Notes: generated by a model not told the origin, from the letters alone. Positions 26,035-34,610 are shown, numbered from the stretch's first letter. The stretch: DNA of 64,000 bases from an uncultured Bacteroidales bacterium (GCA_900316525.1 ONDF01000011.1:1-64000); one strand, 5' to 3'. Translations and numbers: made by a program.

Positions 26035-27906
26035 ATGGTCCGAGGATTGGCGAAAGCGCTCGTGGGCTTGATCTTGCTGGTTTCCTGCGCAAGAGCGCAG
26101 GAACCGGCATTATTGCCGTTGCCCAAGCAGGTGGAGTACACAGGCGGGAGCGTGAAGGCCGATACCCCCGTCACGGAGACGCTGGTGGAGGCCATTCCGG
26201 AGGCAACGCTCAACGAGAATGAGGCATACCGGCTTACCGTTACCCGCCAGGGCATTACCCTCGAGGCGACGACGCTGCAGGGGTTGTGGAACGGGCGGCA
26301 GACGCTCCGGCAACTTACGCAAAAGGGCCGGATCCCCTGCTGCCGCATCGTGGACTGGCCGAGCTTCCGGGTGCGGGGATGGATGATGGACGTGGGGCGG
26401 ACGTATGTCAGCCTCGAGGAACTCAAGCGGGAGGTGGAGATCTTCTCGCAGTTCAAGGTCAATGTGTTCCATCTGCATCTGACGGAGCACGAGGCCTGGC
26501 GGCTGGAAAGCAAGCGGTATCCGCAGCTCAATGCCCCCGAATCGATGCTCCGGCAACCCGGGAAGTACTATACGCAGGCTCAGATGCGGGAGTTGGACGC
26601 CTTCTGCCGCGAGCGGGGCGTCATGCTGGTGCCCGAGATCGACATGCCGGGCCATAGCCGCGCGTTCGAGCGGGCGCTGGGTTACGGTATGCAGACCCCG
26701 GAGGGGAAGGAGACCGTCAAGGCGCTGCTGGACGAGCTGATGGACACCTTCTCAAGCCCTTACATCCACATCGGCACGGACGAGGTCGGGTTTACCGATC
26801 CGGATTTCGTGCCCGAGATGGTGGCTTGGGTCCGGGCCCACGGGCGCAAGGCCGTGTCCTGGAATCCGGGCTGGAAGTACGGCCCCGGGGAGATCGACGC
26901 GACGCAGCTCTGGAGCTACCGCGGCAAGGCCCAGCCGGGGATTCCCGCCGTGGACTGCCGGCTGCATTATGTCAATCACTTCGACCTCTTCGGCGACATC
27001 ATCGGCCTGCACACCAGCACCATCTACGGGCAGCAGGACGGCTCCGACGACATCGCCGGCTCCATCGTTGCCCTTTGGAATGACCGTTATCTAACGAACG
27101 AGGAGAACATTCTCAAAGAGAATAACTTATACGCTTGCGTCCTGGCCCTGGCGGACCGCGCCTGGCGGGGCGGCGGCTACCAGTATTTCGACGGATTCGG
27201 CACGGTCCTGCCCGACGAAGGTCCGGCCCGGGAGGACTTCCTGGATTTCGAAAAGCGGATGCTGGCGTATCGGGAAACCGTCCTGAAGGACGTGCCCATG
27301 GCCTATGTCGCGCAGGGGCAGGCCCGCTGGGCCATTTCCCCGGCCTATCCGAACGGCGGCGACCTGGAAAAGGTCCTTCCGCCGGAAGAAGGCGCCTGGG
27401 AGACCGACCGCGTGGTGACCGGTTCCGGCCTCTATTTCCGGCACGTCTGGGGGCCGTCTATCGTGGCGGGCTATTATGAGGATCCCCAGCCGAACCAAAC
27501 CGTTTATGCCCGGACGCGGGTCTGGTCCCCGAAGGAGCAGACCGTGGGCCTTCTCTTCGAAACGCAGAACTACAGCCGTTCCGAGCGCGACCCGATGCCG
27601 CCGCAGGGGCAGTGGGATTATCGGCACAGCCGCCTTTGGGTCAATGGTGCCGAAGTCTTGCCTCCCGCATGGGAAGGAAACGCGGAATTGGCTGATTACC
27701 AGGAGCCTTTCGGCAATGCCAATGCATCCGGCCGCCCGCCGCAGCCCGTGAAGCTGGCCAAAGGCTGGAACGACGTGCTCGTGAAACTTCCCGTCGGCGC
27801 CTTCTCCACGAAGGAGAACCGCCTCACCAAGTGGATGTTCACCTGCGCTTTCACGACCCTTGACGGGCGGGCGGCCGCGGACATTGAGTATGCAGACAAG
27901 TTATGA
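26035..27906 (+). CDS. GH20 beta-N-acetylhexosaminidase
   Basis: A 623-residue exported enzyme with signal peptide (lipobox-like LVSC at Cys18). It has an N-terminal GH20b-type domain (about 25-108), then the GH20 TIM barrel with DVGRTYVSLEEL, NVFHLHLTEHEAWRLE, VPEIDMPGHSRAF and the catalytic Asp249-Glu250 pair in HIGTDEVGF. The Asp orients the substrate acetamido group and the Glu is the acid. The last 130 residues form a beta-rich extra domain. It would remove terminal GlcNAc or GalNAc from glycans or mucin chains, often exposed after sialic acid is gone. It starts 25 bases after nanM in the same operon. Confidence 0.88.
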   Translation: MVRGLAKALVGLILLVSCARAQEPALLPLPKQVEYTGGSVKADTPVTETLVEAIPEATLNENEAYRLTVTRQGITLEATTLQGLWNGRQTLRQLTQKGRIPCCRIVDWPSFRVRGWMMDVGRTYVSLEELKREVEIFSQFKVNVFHLHLTEHEAWRLESKRYPQLNAPESMLRQPGKYYTQAQMRELDAFCRERGVMLVPEIDMPGHSRAFERALGYGMQTPEGKETVKALLDELMDTFSSPYIHIGTDEVGFTDPDFVPEMVAWVRAHGRKAVSWNPGWKYGPGEIDATQLWSYRGKAQPGIPAVDCRLHYVNHFDLFGDIIGLHTSTIYGQQDGSDDIAGSIVALWNDRYLTNEENILKENNLYACVLALADRAWRGGGYQYFDGFGTVLPDEGPAREDFLDFEKRMLAYRETVLKDVPMAYVAQGQARWAISPAYPNGGDLEKVLPPEEGAWETDRVVTGSGLYFRHVWGPSIVAGYYEDPQPNQTVYARTRVWSPKEQTVGLLFETQNYSRSERDPMPPQGQWDYRHSRLWVNGAEVLPPAWEGNAELADYQEPFGNANASGRPPQPVKLAKGWNDVLVKLPVGAFSTKENRLTKWMFTCAFTTLDGRAAADIEYADKL

Positions 27907-27909
27907 CAG

Positions 27910-27981
27910 AGATTCCTTCGCTTCGCTCGGAATGACAATGGGCTGTCATTCTGAGGAGGGCGGAGCCCGACGAAAGAATCT
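27910..27981. repeat. Dispersed two-arm repeat, copy C
   Basis: Between the GH20 stop (27906) and the transporter start. The arms are AGATTCCTTCGCTTCGCTCGG...AATGACA and TGTCATTCTGAGGAGGGCGG...GAAAGAATCT in opposite sense, so the DNA can fold as a hairpin. It is the most complete copy in the window and may affect readthrough inside the operon. Confidence 0.7.
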
Positions 27982-27997
27982 AAAATAAGAGTAAGAT

Positions 27998-29248
27998 ATG
28001 GCAAAGAAGTTAGAAAAGATTTATCCCTGGATTGTGGTGGCCCTCCTGTGGGTGGTGGCCCTGCTGAACTATATGGACCGGCAGATGCTCTCGACGATGC
28101 GGGAGTACATCGCGATGGACATCGCCCAGCTGCAACAGGCTGAGGCGTTCGGCGTGCTGATGGCCATCTTCCTGTGGATCTACGCCATCGTGAGCCCGTT
28201 CGCGGGCACTGTGGCCGACCGGCTCAGCCGCAAGTGGCTGATCGTGGGCTCGCTGGCCGTGTGGTCGGCCGTGACGCTCCTGATGGGCTATTGCACGACC
28301 TTCGCCCAGCTCAAGTGGCTCCGCGGGCTGATGGGCGTGAGCGAGGCCCTGTACATCCCGTCCAGCCTGTCGCTCATCGCCGACTACCACTCCGGGAAGT
28401 CCCGCTCCCTCGCCGTGGGCATCCATATGACCGGCCTGTACCTGGGCCAGGCCCTCGGCGGCTTCGGCGCCAACCTGGCCGCGGCCCTGACCTGGCAGCA
28501 GACCTTCCACTGGTTCGGCATCATCGGCATCGTGTATGCCGTGATCCTCATTTTCTGCCTGAAGGAAGCCCGCCCGGCTTCTGTCATTTCGACCAAGGCC
28601 GAAGGCCACGCGGAGAAATCTCCCGAAACCGCCTCCATTTGGAAATCCTTCGCCCTCATCTTCTCCAACATCGCCTTCTGGGCCATCCTGTTCTTCTTCG
28701 CGTCCTCGTCCATGCCGGGCTGGGCTACGAAGAACTGGCTCCCGACCTTGTTCCAGGGCAGCCTGGACATCCCGATGGAAAAAGCGGGCCCGATCGCGAC
28801 GATCACGATCGCTTTCGCTTCCTTCATCGGCGTTCTTATCGGCGGTCCCCTGTCGGACCGTTGGGTGAAGAAGAACCTTAAGGGACGCATTTATACCAGC
28901 GCCATCGGCCTGGGAATGATGGTGCCGGCCCTCGTGCTTGTGGGCCTGGGCCAGGGCTTGGTCGCCGCCGTCGCCGCGGGTCTCATCTTCGGCATTGGTT
29001 ACGGCATGTTCGACACGAACAACATGCCTATCCTGTGCCAGTTCGTCCCGAGCCGCCTCCGCGCCACCGCCTATGGCTTCATGAATACGGTTGGTGTGGC
29101 GATGGGTGCCGTCTGCACGCAGGTCCTCGGCCGGATGCAGGACGGCGGCCACCTGGGCGCGGCCTTCGCCGTCCTGGGCGTCGTCACGGCTCTCGCACTC
29201 CTCGTGGAACTCACCGTCTTAAAACCTGTTACCGATGACATGGCGTAG
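27998..29248 (+). CDS. nanT: MFS transporter, sialic acid type (NanT-like)
   Basis: A 416-residue permease with about twelve membrane helices. The N-terminal half shows NYMDRQMLSTM and the DRLSRKW loop motif, and the C-terminal half GGPLSDRWVKK. It resembles the anion/cation symporter branch that includes hexuronate and sialic acid carriers. Substrate is inferred from the operon: Neu5Ac uptake across the inner membrane to NanA. Residues about 195-208, in the central loop between helices 6 and 7, are encoded by a dispersed repeat (28582-28621) in frame. The esterase gene overlaps its end by 14 bases. Confidence 0.83.
   Translation: MAKKLEKIYPWIVVALLWVVALLNYMDRQMLSTMREYIAMDIAQLQQAEAFGVLMAIFLWIYAIVSPFAGTVADRLSRKWLIVGSLAVWSAVTLLMGYCTTFAQLKWLRGLMGVSEALYIPSSLSLIADYHSGKSRSLAVGIHMTGLYLGQALGGFGANLAAALTWQQTFHWFGIIGIVYAVILIFCLKEARPASVISTKAEGHAEKSPETASIWKSFALIFSNIAFWAILFFFASSSMPGWATKNWLPTLFQGSLDIPMEKAGPIATITIAFASFIGVLIGGPLSDRWVKKNLKGRIYTSAIGLGMMVPALVLVGLGQGLVAAVAAGLIFGIGYGMFDTNNMPILCQFVPSRLRATAYGFMNTVGVAMGAVCTQVLGRMQDGGHLGAAFAVLGVVTALALLVELTVLKPVTDDMA
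28582..28621. repeat. Dispersed repeat, copy D, inserted in frame in nanT
   Basis: A single-arm copy starting TGTCATTTCGACC and ending GGAGAAATCT. It encodes about 14 residues (SVISTKAEGHAEKS) in the central cytoplasmic loop of the permease, the most tolerant place for an insertion. Confidence 0.55.
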
Positions 29249-31334
29249 CATCCTCCCGGGCCTCCTGGCCCTGCTGGTCGTCGCGGCTCCGGCTGATGCC
29301 CGTCGGAAGCCGAAGGTGGAACCCAAGATCAAGGTTTCCTGTGTGGGAAACAGTATCACGTATGGGATGCGGTTGGATGACCGGGAGCACGAAAGCTATC
29401 CGGCGCAGCTGCAGGCGCTGCTCGGCGACCGCTACGAGGTCGGGAACTTCGGCAAGTCGGGCGCGACGCTCCTGCGCCACGGCCACCGGCCGTATTTCGA
29501 CCAGGAGGAGTTCCGGCAGGCGATGGATTTCGCCGGGGATATCGTCGTGATCCATCTGGGGATCAACGATACGGACCCGCGCAATTGGCCCCATTACCAG
29601 GACGAGTTCGTGGAGGACTATCTCGCTCTCGTCGACAGCCTGAGGAGCGTCAATCCCAAGGCCCGGTTCCTGATTGCGCGGATGACACCCATCGGCAGCA
29701 CCCACAGCCGCTTCATCTCGGGCACGAAGACCTGGCACGGGCAGATCCAGGAGGCCATCGAAACTGTCGCTTACGCCGCCGGGGCGGAGCTCATCGACTT
29801 TTACGAACCCCTGTACCCCTATCCGTGGATGTTCCCGGACGCCGTCCACCCGGATGCGGAGGGCGCCGGCATCCTTGCCAAGACGGTCTATCAGGGGATT
29901 ACGGGCGATTACGGCGGCCTGCAGGTCTCGCCGATGTTCTCCGACCATATGGTCCTGCCCCGGGAGAAACCCTTCTCCATCCGGGGGAAAGCCGATGCGG
30001 GGGAGGCGGTGCAGGTTACGGTCGATGGCGCTGTCTATCAGGCGGTTGCCGATAACCGGGGCCGCTGGAGCGTCGAGGTGGCGCCGCACCCGGCGGGGAC
30101 GGGCGCCGAACTCCGCATCGGGACGGCCAAATCCTCGCTGGTGTACCGGGACGTCGCGTTCGGCGACATCTGGCTCTGTTCCGGCCAGTCCAATATGGAG
30201 TTCGAGGTGCGGCAGAGTTCCGACGCCGCGCCGCGGCCGGACGCCGGCCTGCGCCTGTATGACATGAAATGCAACTGGCGGACGGACAACGTGGCCTGGC
30301 CCGCGTCGGCGTTGGATTCCGTGAACCATCTGCAGTACTTCGCCCCCACGCGTTGGATGCCGGCCTCGGACGCCGCCATCGCCCGCTTCTCGGCCGTCGG
30401 CTACGCCTTCGGCCAGATGCTGCGGGACAGCCTGCAGGTTCCCATCGGCCTGATCTGCAACGCTGTCGGCGGCTCCACGGCCGAGAGCTGGATCGACCGG
30501 GAAACCCTCGAAACCCGCTATCCGGCCATCCTCCGGGATTGGCTGCACAACGACCTCATTATGGAATGGGCCCGCGGCCGGGCGGAGAAGAACCTCTCCA
30601 ACCGGCCTGAGAAGGCCGATGGTTACGGCCTCGTCCCCACCCGCCATCCCTACGAGCCCTGCTACAACTTCGAAGCGGGCATTCTCCCTCTGGACCATTA
30701 CCCCATCACGGGCATCCTCTGGTACCAGGGCGAATCCAACGCGGAAAGGGTGGAGGTTCACGAGGAACTGTTCCCGCTGCTGGTTGACTCCTGGCGGAAC
30801 TACTTCTCTGACATTCCTTTCTACTACGTCCAGCTCTCCTCCCTCAACCGCCCCTCGTGGCCCATCTTCCGCGACTCCCAGCGGCGCCTGCTGGGCGCCC
30901 GCCCGGGCCTTGGGATGGCTGTCACATCCGACCTCGGCGACCCGACTGACGTGCACTATCGGCAGAAGCGGCCCGTGGGCGTGCGCCTGGCTCTGCAGGC
31001 CCTGGAGAAGTACTATGGGCGCACGGTGAAGGCCGATGGCCCCCTGGCGAAGGAAGCCGCCCGCGTCGGCCAGGACGTTTATGTCGATTTCTACCCGCAG
31101 GATGCGCTCCGCTCCGCGGACGGCGGCCCCATCATCGGCTTCGAAGTCCTGGACGCCGCCGACGGGCGCTACCATCCGGTGAAGGCCGATGTCGCCGGCG
31201 GCCTGGTCCGCCTGGACTGCGCCGCCCTTCGCGAGCCCAAGGCCGTCCGCTACGCCTGGCAGCCCTACACCCGCGCCAACCTCGTGAACGCCACCGGCCT
31301 CCCCGCCTCCACCTTCCGCCTCCCGGTCCGTTGA
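29235..31334 (+). CDS. Two-domain sialate O-acetylesterase
   Basis: A 699-residue exported enzyme with two esterase modules. Module 1 (about 32-225) is a GDSL/SGNH lipase-type domain with the nucleophile in VGNSITYG (Ser40), an HLGIND block (Asn111) and the D-A-V-H dyad (Asp202, His205). Module 2 (about 235-699) has an Ig-like linker and a sialate O-acetylesterase (SASA) domain with CSGQSNME (Ser317) and WYQGESNAE. It removes O-acetyl groups from sialic acid so that sialidase and NanA can act. It is the last gene of the operon, overlapping nanT by 14 bases, and a long hairpin terminator follows. Both active sites look intact. Confidence 0.88.
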   Translation: MTWRSILPGLLALLVVAAPADARRKPKVEPKIKVSCVGNSITYGMRLDDREHESYPAQLQALLGDRYEVGNFGKSGATLLRHGHRPYFDQEEFRQAMDFAGDIVVIHLGINDTDPRNWPHYQDEFVEDYLALVDSLRSVNPKARFLIARMTPIGSTHSRFISGTKTWHGQIQEAIETVAYAAGAELIDFYEPLYPYPWMFPDAVHPDAEGAGILAKTVYQGITGDYGGLQVSPMFSDHMVLPREKPFSIRGKADAGEAVQVTVDGAVYQAVADNRGRWSVEVAPHPAGTGAELRIGTAKSSLVYRDVAFGDIWLCSGQSNMEFEVRQSSDAAPRPDAGLRLYDMKCNWRTDNVAWPASALDSVNHLQYFAPTRWMPASDAAIARFSAVGYAFGQMLRDSLQVPIGLICNAVGGSTAESWIDRETLETRYPAILRDWLHNDLIMEWARGRAEKNLSNRPEKADGYGLVPTRHPYEPCYNFEAGILPLDHYPITGILWYQGESNAERVEVHEELFPLLVDSWRNYFSDIPFYYVQLSSLNRPSWPIFRDSQRRLLGARPGLGMAVTSDLGDPTDVHYRQKRPVGVRLALQALEKYYGRTVKADGPLAKEAARVGQDVYVDFYPQDALRSADGGPIIGFEVLDAADGRYHPVKADVAGGLVRLDCAALREPKAVRYAWQPYTRANLVNATGLPASTFRLPVR

Positions 31335-31360
31335 GGCCCATCGTAAGAAACGCATAAAAT

Positions 31361-31414
31361 ACCCCCTGAAACAACACAAGTTATCAACAGCTTGCGTCGT
31401 TTCGGGGGTTTTTC
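31361..31414 (+). terminator. Terminator at the end of the sialic acid operon
   Basis: Arms ACCCCCTGAAAC (31361-31372) and GTTTCGGGGGT (31399-31409) pair around a 26-base loop and are followed by TTTTT. The stem has one mismatch or bulge. It lies 26 bases after the esterase stop. Confidence 0.65.
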
Positions 31415-31491
31415 GTGTATATTCGTATCCCACGGCAGCGGAGGAAATTATATTTTTCAGAAGATTATTTTGAAATTCGGAACAACCTGAT

Positions 31492-31499
31492 TATCTTTG
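31492..31499 (+). promoter_or_regulatory. -7 promoter element (TATCTTTG) of the higBA-like pair
   Basis: TATCTTTG matches TAnnTTTG. It ends 11 bases before the toxin ATG at 31511, so the leader is only a few bases. Confidence 0.6.
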
Positions 31500-31510
31500 T
31501 GGCGAAGGAC

Positions 31511-31804
31511 ATGCGGATCTTTACAGAACAGACCTTGAAGGAATACATCGGGAACCATCCCGATGCGCGGGTGGCCCTGCAAGAATGGGTCAGTATCGTG
31601 AAACGGAGTGAATGGACTTGTTTCGCCGATATCCGGCAGACATTCGGCACCGTGGATGCCGTAGGAAACCAACACTTTGTATTCAACATCAAAGGGAATC
31701 GGTATCGGTTGGTCGTCGTCATCAAGTTCACCATCCGGTTTGTGTATATCCGGTTCATCGGGACCCATGAGGAGTACATGAAGATAGACTGTGCAAACAT
31801 TTAG
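31511..31804 (+). CDS. higB: HigB-family toxin (putative mRNA interferase)
   Basis: A 97-residue protein fitting the HigB-type RelE-superfamily toxins: MRIFTEQTLKEYIGNHPDA, then a beta sheet with FNIKGNRYRLVVVIKF and IRFIGTHEEY. These toxins cut mRNA on the ribosome. I chose the ATG at 31511; longer in-frame starts would include the promoter. The XRE antitoxin gene starts 3 bases downstream, giving toxin-first order as in higBA. A standalone module between the sialic acid operon and a lipoprotein gene. Confidence 0.8.
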   Translation: MRIFTEQTLKEYIGNHPDARVALQEWVSIVKRSEWTCFADIRQTFGTVDAVGNQHFVFNIKGNRYRLVVVIKFTIRFVYIRFIGTHEEYMKIDCANI

Positions 31805-31807
31805 GAT

Positions 31808-32173
31808 ATGGCCAAGATAGAGCGGGAGGCCCAATATGAATGGGCCGTCAAAAGAGTGGAAGCGCTGCTTCCCCTGGTTGGAGATGATGCGCCGGAAGAC
31901 GACCCGGCTCGCATTGAGCTGGAATTGTTGTCCGAACTGGTCTCCGAATACTCCGAGGAGCATTTTTCCATCGGAGAGCCTTCCTTGGTGGATATCCTGA
32001 AACTGCGGATGTACGAGATGGGCCTGACACAAAAAGGGCTGGCCGACCTGCTCGGCATCAGCCCTTCCCGCCTGTCCGACCTGCTGGCCGGCAAGTGCGA
32101 ACCGACTATCAAGACCGCCCGCACGATCAGCCGTAAACTGGACATCGACGCCGCCATCGTCCTCGGGGTCTAG
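31808..32173 (+). CDS. higA: HigA-type antitoxin (XRE helix-turn-helix)
   Basis: A 121-residue protein. The N-terminal half (about 1-58) is acidic and probably binds the toxin. The C-terminal half has an XRE helix-turn-helix (residues about 65-110, LRMYEMGLTQKGLADLLGIS and SRLSDLLAGKCEPTIKTARTI, given as two motifs). Antitoxins of this type bind the toxin and repress the shared promoter. It starts 3 bases after the toxin stop. Confidence 0.82.
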   Translation: MAKIEREAQYEWAVKRVEALLPLVGDDAPEDDPARIELELLSELVSEYSEEHFSIGEPSLVDILKLRMYEMGLTQKGLADLLGISPSRLSDLLAGKCEPTIKTARTISRKLDIDAAIVLGV

Positions 32174-32206
32174 AAAAAGAACCGGACACCTTGGCAGAAT
32201 TTTTGC

Positions 32207-32214
32207 TATCTTTG
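32207..32214 (+). promoter_or_regulatory. -7 promoter element (TATCTTTG) of the small lipoprotein gene
   Basis: TATCTTTG ends 14 bases before the ATG at 32229. Confidence 0.55.
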
Positions 32215-32228
32215 GCTGAAAACACTGA

Positions 32229-32672
32229 ATGACTATGCGTAAATATCTCATTATCCTCCTGGTGGCCCTGACCGCCGCCAGCTGCGCCACGCTCCGGGCG
32301 CCTGCCAAGCTCGAGCGCTTCGTGGACCGTGTCGAACGCAACGCCGACCGCTACCGTCCCTACCAGTGGGACCGCGTGAACCGGCAGTATGAAGCCCTCC
32401 TCCGGGAGTACTCGGCCAATTATCGCATGTATTCCATCGCCGAGAAACAGCAGGCGATGGCCGCCATCGGCCGTTATCACGGCATCCTGGTGGACCACGG
32501 CATCAAGAAGGGAATCGGCTTCCTGGGCGGCCTGGGCGCCTACGCCGGCGGCCTGCTCGATCTGCTCAAGCAGGATGTGGGGGCGGTGTCCGACTTCCTC
32601 CAGAGTGTGCTGGGGCTGAAGGGCGCCGAAGTCAACAAGTGGATGGACCAGCTTAAGAAGTACGCAGAGTAA
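32229..32672 (+). CDS. Small lipoprotein, DUF6565-like
   Basis: A 147-residue lipoprotein with lipid Cys19 (TAASC). The mature part is helical: a basic/aromatic segment ERFVDRVERNADRYRPYQWD, then a Gly-rich amphipathic patch (KKGIGFLGGLGAYAGG) and a C-terminal helix. It resembles the small helical lipoproteins of Bacteroidetes called DUF6565, function unknown. A Met two codons inside (32235) could also be the start. Its 3' end overlaps the 3' end of the convergent formate/nitrite-type gene by 20 bases. Confidence 0.6.
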   Translation: MTMRKYLIILLVALTAASCATLRAPAKLERFVDRVERNADRYRPYQWDRVNRQYEALLREYSANYRMYSIAEKQQAMAAIGRYHGILVDHGIKKGIGFLGGLGAYAGGLLDLLKQDVGAVSDFLQSVLGLKGAEVNKWMDQLKKYAE

Positions 32673-33216
32673 CGCGCCGGACGTTGCAGCCGACGTAGTT
32701 GCCCAGCACGATCAGCGGGTAATACCACAGCAGCGCGGGGCTCCATTTCCAGGCGGCGACGATGTAGGTCACGTCCGCGATGGAATGGTAGAAGCCGCAA
32801 ACGATGAACAAGGGGACGCCGAACAGGATCGGGAGGATGGACCCCTTGTTTTTATATAGCCAGACGGCGATGTCGATGATGAGGCCGCAGCCGACGGCCC
32901 GCAGGAAGCTGCGCCAGGGGCCCTGGGCGATGCGCCCGGCGACCATGTCCTGCGCGCGCTCCACGGGGGCGCCGCCAAGGGAGAACACCAGCAGGCCCAG
33001 CAGGGCGCAGCCGATGATGTTGAAGAGCCAGATCCGTACCAAGGCCGGGATGTCGTTCGTGACACCGGCCTTTCCCGTATAGAGCGGAACGCCGAACAGC
33101 ACCACGCACACGAGCCCGAACGCGAAGATCACGGCGCCCGGAATGCCTCCGAGCGCCAGGTAGCCGGTAGCCCCCAGGCCGATCAGGATGCCTGAGAAGA
33201 GAGACTCGCGGTTCAT
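32653..33216 (-). CDS. Short formate/nitrite transporter-like membrane protein
   Basis: A 187-residue membrane protein with about five to six helices. Its end carries GFYHSIADV, like the GFEHSIANM signature of the formate/nitrite transporter (FNT) family; LFGVPLYTG resembles the family LFTGN loop, and IWLFNIIGCALLG the NFIG helix. FNT proteins are usually about 270-290 residues, so this is a short version. I chose ATG at 33216, which overlaps the M24 peptidase stop in a 4-base ATGA, because upstream codons in the frame show no protein features. It may move formate, nitrite or another small anion; function inferred. Confidence 0.65.
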   Translation of the reverse strand: MNRESLFSGILIGLGATGYLALGGIPGAVIFAFGLVCVVLFGVPLYTGKAGVTNDIPALVRIWLFNIIGCALLGLLVFSLGGAPVERAQDMVAGRIAQGPWRSFLRAVGCGLIIDIAVWLYKNKGSILPILFGVPLFIVCGFYHSIADVTYIVAAWKWSPALLWYYPLIVLGNYVGCNVRRVTLRTS

Positions 33217-34610
33217 CGGGCCATCGCGTTTTCGACGTCGTCGGGGAAGATCGGCAGGCGCTGGGCGCCGAGCCGGCGGGCACCGTTCTCCGTCACGAGA
33301 ACGTCGTCTTCCAGGCGGATGCCGCCGAAGTCGTAGTAGGATTCCAGCTTGTCGAAGTTCACGAAGCCCTTGCCGGTGCCTTCGCGCTTCCACTGCCCGA
33401 TGAGGGCCGGGATGAAGTAGATGCCGGGCTCGTCGGTGATGACGTGGCCGGGCTGCAGGCGGCGGGCCATCCGGAGGCTGCCGAGACCCAGCTGCTTCGC
33501 GCGGGTCTGGTCCGGGTCGTAGCCCACCCAGTTCTCGTTCAGGTCCTCCATGTCGTGGACGTCCAGGCCCATGTTGTGGCCCAGGCCGTGCGGCTGGAAG
33601 AGGCCGGCGATGCCGAGGGCGACCATCTCGTCCAGGTCGCCGTGCACGAGGCCGAGGGCGGAGAGGCCCTCCAGCATCTTGCGGGCGGTCGCGAGGTGCA
33701 CCTCCCGGTAAGTGATGCCAGGCTTTACGAGGCTGAAAGCCAGCTCGTTGCAGTCGCAGACAATCTGATAGACCTCACGCTGCTTCGGGGTGAACTTGCC
33801 GGAGGTGGGGTATGTGCGGGTGAAGTCGGAAGCGTAGTGCTCGTTGCTCTCCACGCCCGCGTCGATGACCATCAGCTTGCCCGGTTCGATGACCTTGTCG
33901 TGGATATGGTTGTGCAGGGTTTCGCCGTGCTGGGTGAGGATGGTGGGGAAGGAGACGCCCCAGCCCTCGGCGAGGGCCACGCCTTCCATCTTGCCCACGA
34001 TGTCCTGCTCGACGATGCCGAGGCGGATGCTGTCGCGGGCCACGGAATGCATCTTGAAGCCCAGGTCGCAGGCGGCGTCGATGGCGGCGATCTCCACCGG
34101 CTCCTTGATCAGGCGCATCGAGATGATGGCTTTCGTCAGGGGCTCGGAAACGCCCAGGTCGATGCGGGCGCGACCGATCATCTCCATCAGCCGGAGCTTG
34201 TTGAAGTAGCGCGAAGGCGCGATGTAATGGACCTTCCGGCCGGCCTTGATGGCGGCCTTCACGGCCTTGTCCACCTGCGCGTACGGGGCGGAGTTGGCGA
34301 CGCCCACGAGGGCCGCCTTGGACGCGACCGTGGGCTGCGGGCCCATCCAGATGATGTCGCCGATCTCGACGTCGTCGGCATAGATGGTCTCCTCGCCGCT
34401 GTCGATGTCCAGGATGGCGGCGTACATCGGGTCGTCCAGGCCCATATAGTAGAGCCAGGTGCTGTCCTGGCGCCATTTGTAGCAGTTATCCTTGTACTGG
34501 GCAGGCGCCTCGGCGTTGCCCACCAGCAGGATGACCCCGCTCTCGCCCGCTCCGCGCATCTTCTCGAGGAGCGTCCGGCGGCGGTTCACATATACGTCTT
34601 TCGCAAACAT
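33213..34610 (-). CDS. pepP: M24-family X-Pro aminopeptidase/prolidase
   Basis: A 465-residue pita-bread-fold metallopeptidase with an N-terminal aminopeptidase P domain (about 1-165). All five metal ligands are in the expected places: Asp in DAGVES, Asp in DFTRTYP, His in HGLGHNMGLDVHD, Glu in DEPGIYF and Glu in GIRLEDDVLV. The enzyme frees residues N-terminal to proline or cuts X-Pro dipeptides. It overlaps the FNT-like gene by 4 bases, so they are co-translated. A TATATTTG box on the minus strand (34633-34640) drives it, divergent from the DUF456 gene. Confidence 0.88.
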   Translation of the reverse strand: MFAKDVYVNRRRTLLEKMRGAGESGVILLVGNAEAPAQYKDNCYKWRQDSTWLYYMGLDDPMYAAILDIDSGEETIYADDVEIGDIIWMGPQPTVASKAALVGVANSAPYAQVDKAVKAAIKAGRKVHYIAPSRYFNKLRLMEMIGRARIDLGVSEPLTKAIISMRLIKEPVEIAAIDAACDLGFKMHSVARDSIRLGIVEQDIVGKMEGVALAEGWGVSFPTILTQHGETLHNHIHDKVIEPGKLMVIDAGVESNEHYASDFTRTYPTSGKFTPKQREVYQIVCDCNELAFSLVKPGITYREVHLATARKMLEGLSALGLVHGDLDEMVALGIAGLFQPHGLGHNMGLDVHDMEDLNENWVGYDPDQTRAKQLGLGSLRMARRLQPGHVITDEPGIYFIPALIGQWKREGTGKGFVNFDKLESYYDFGGIRLEDDVLVTENGARRLGAQRLPIFPDDVENAMAR

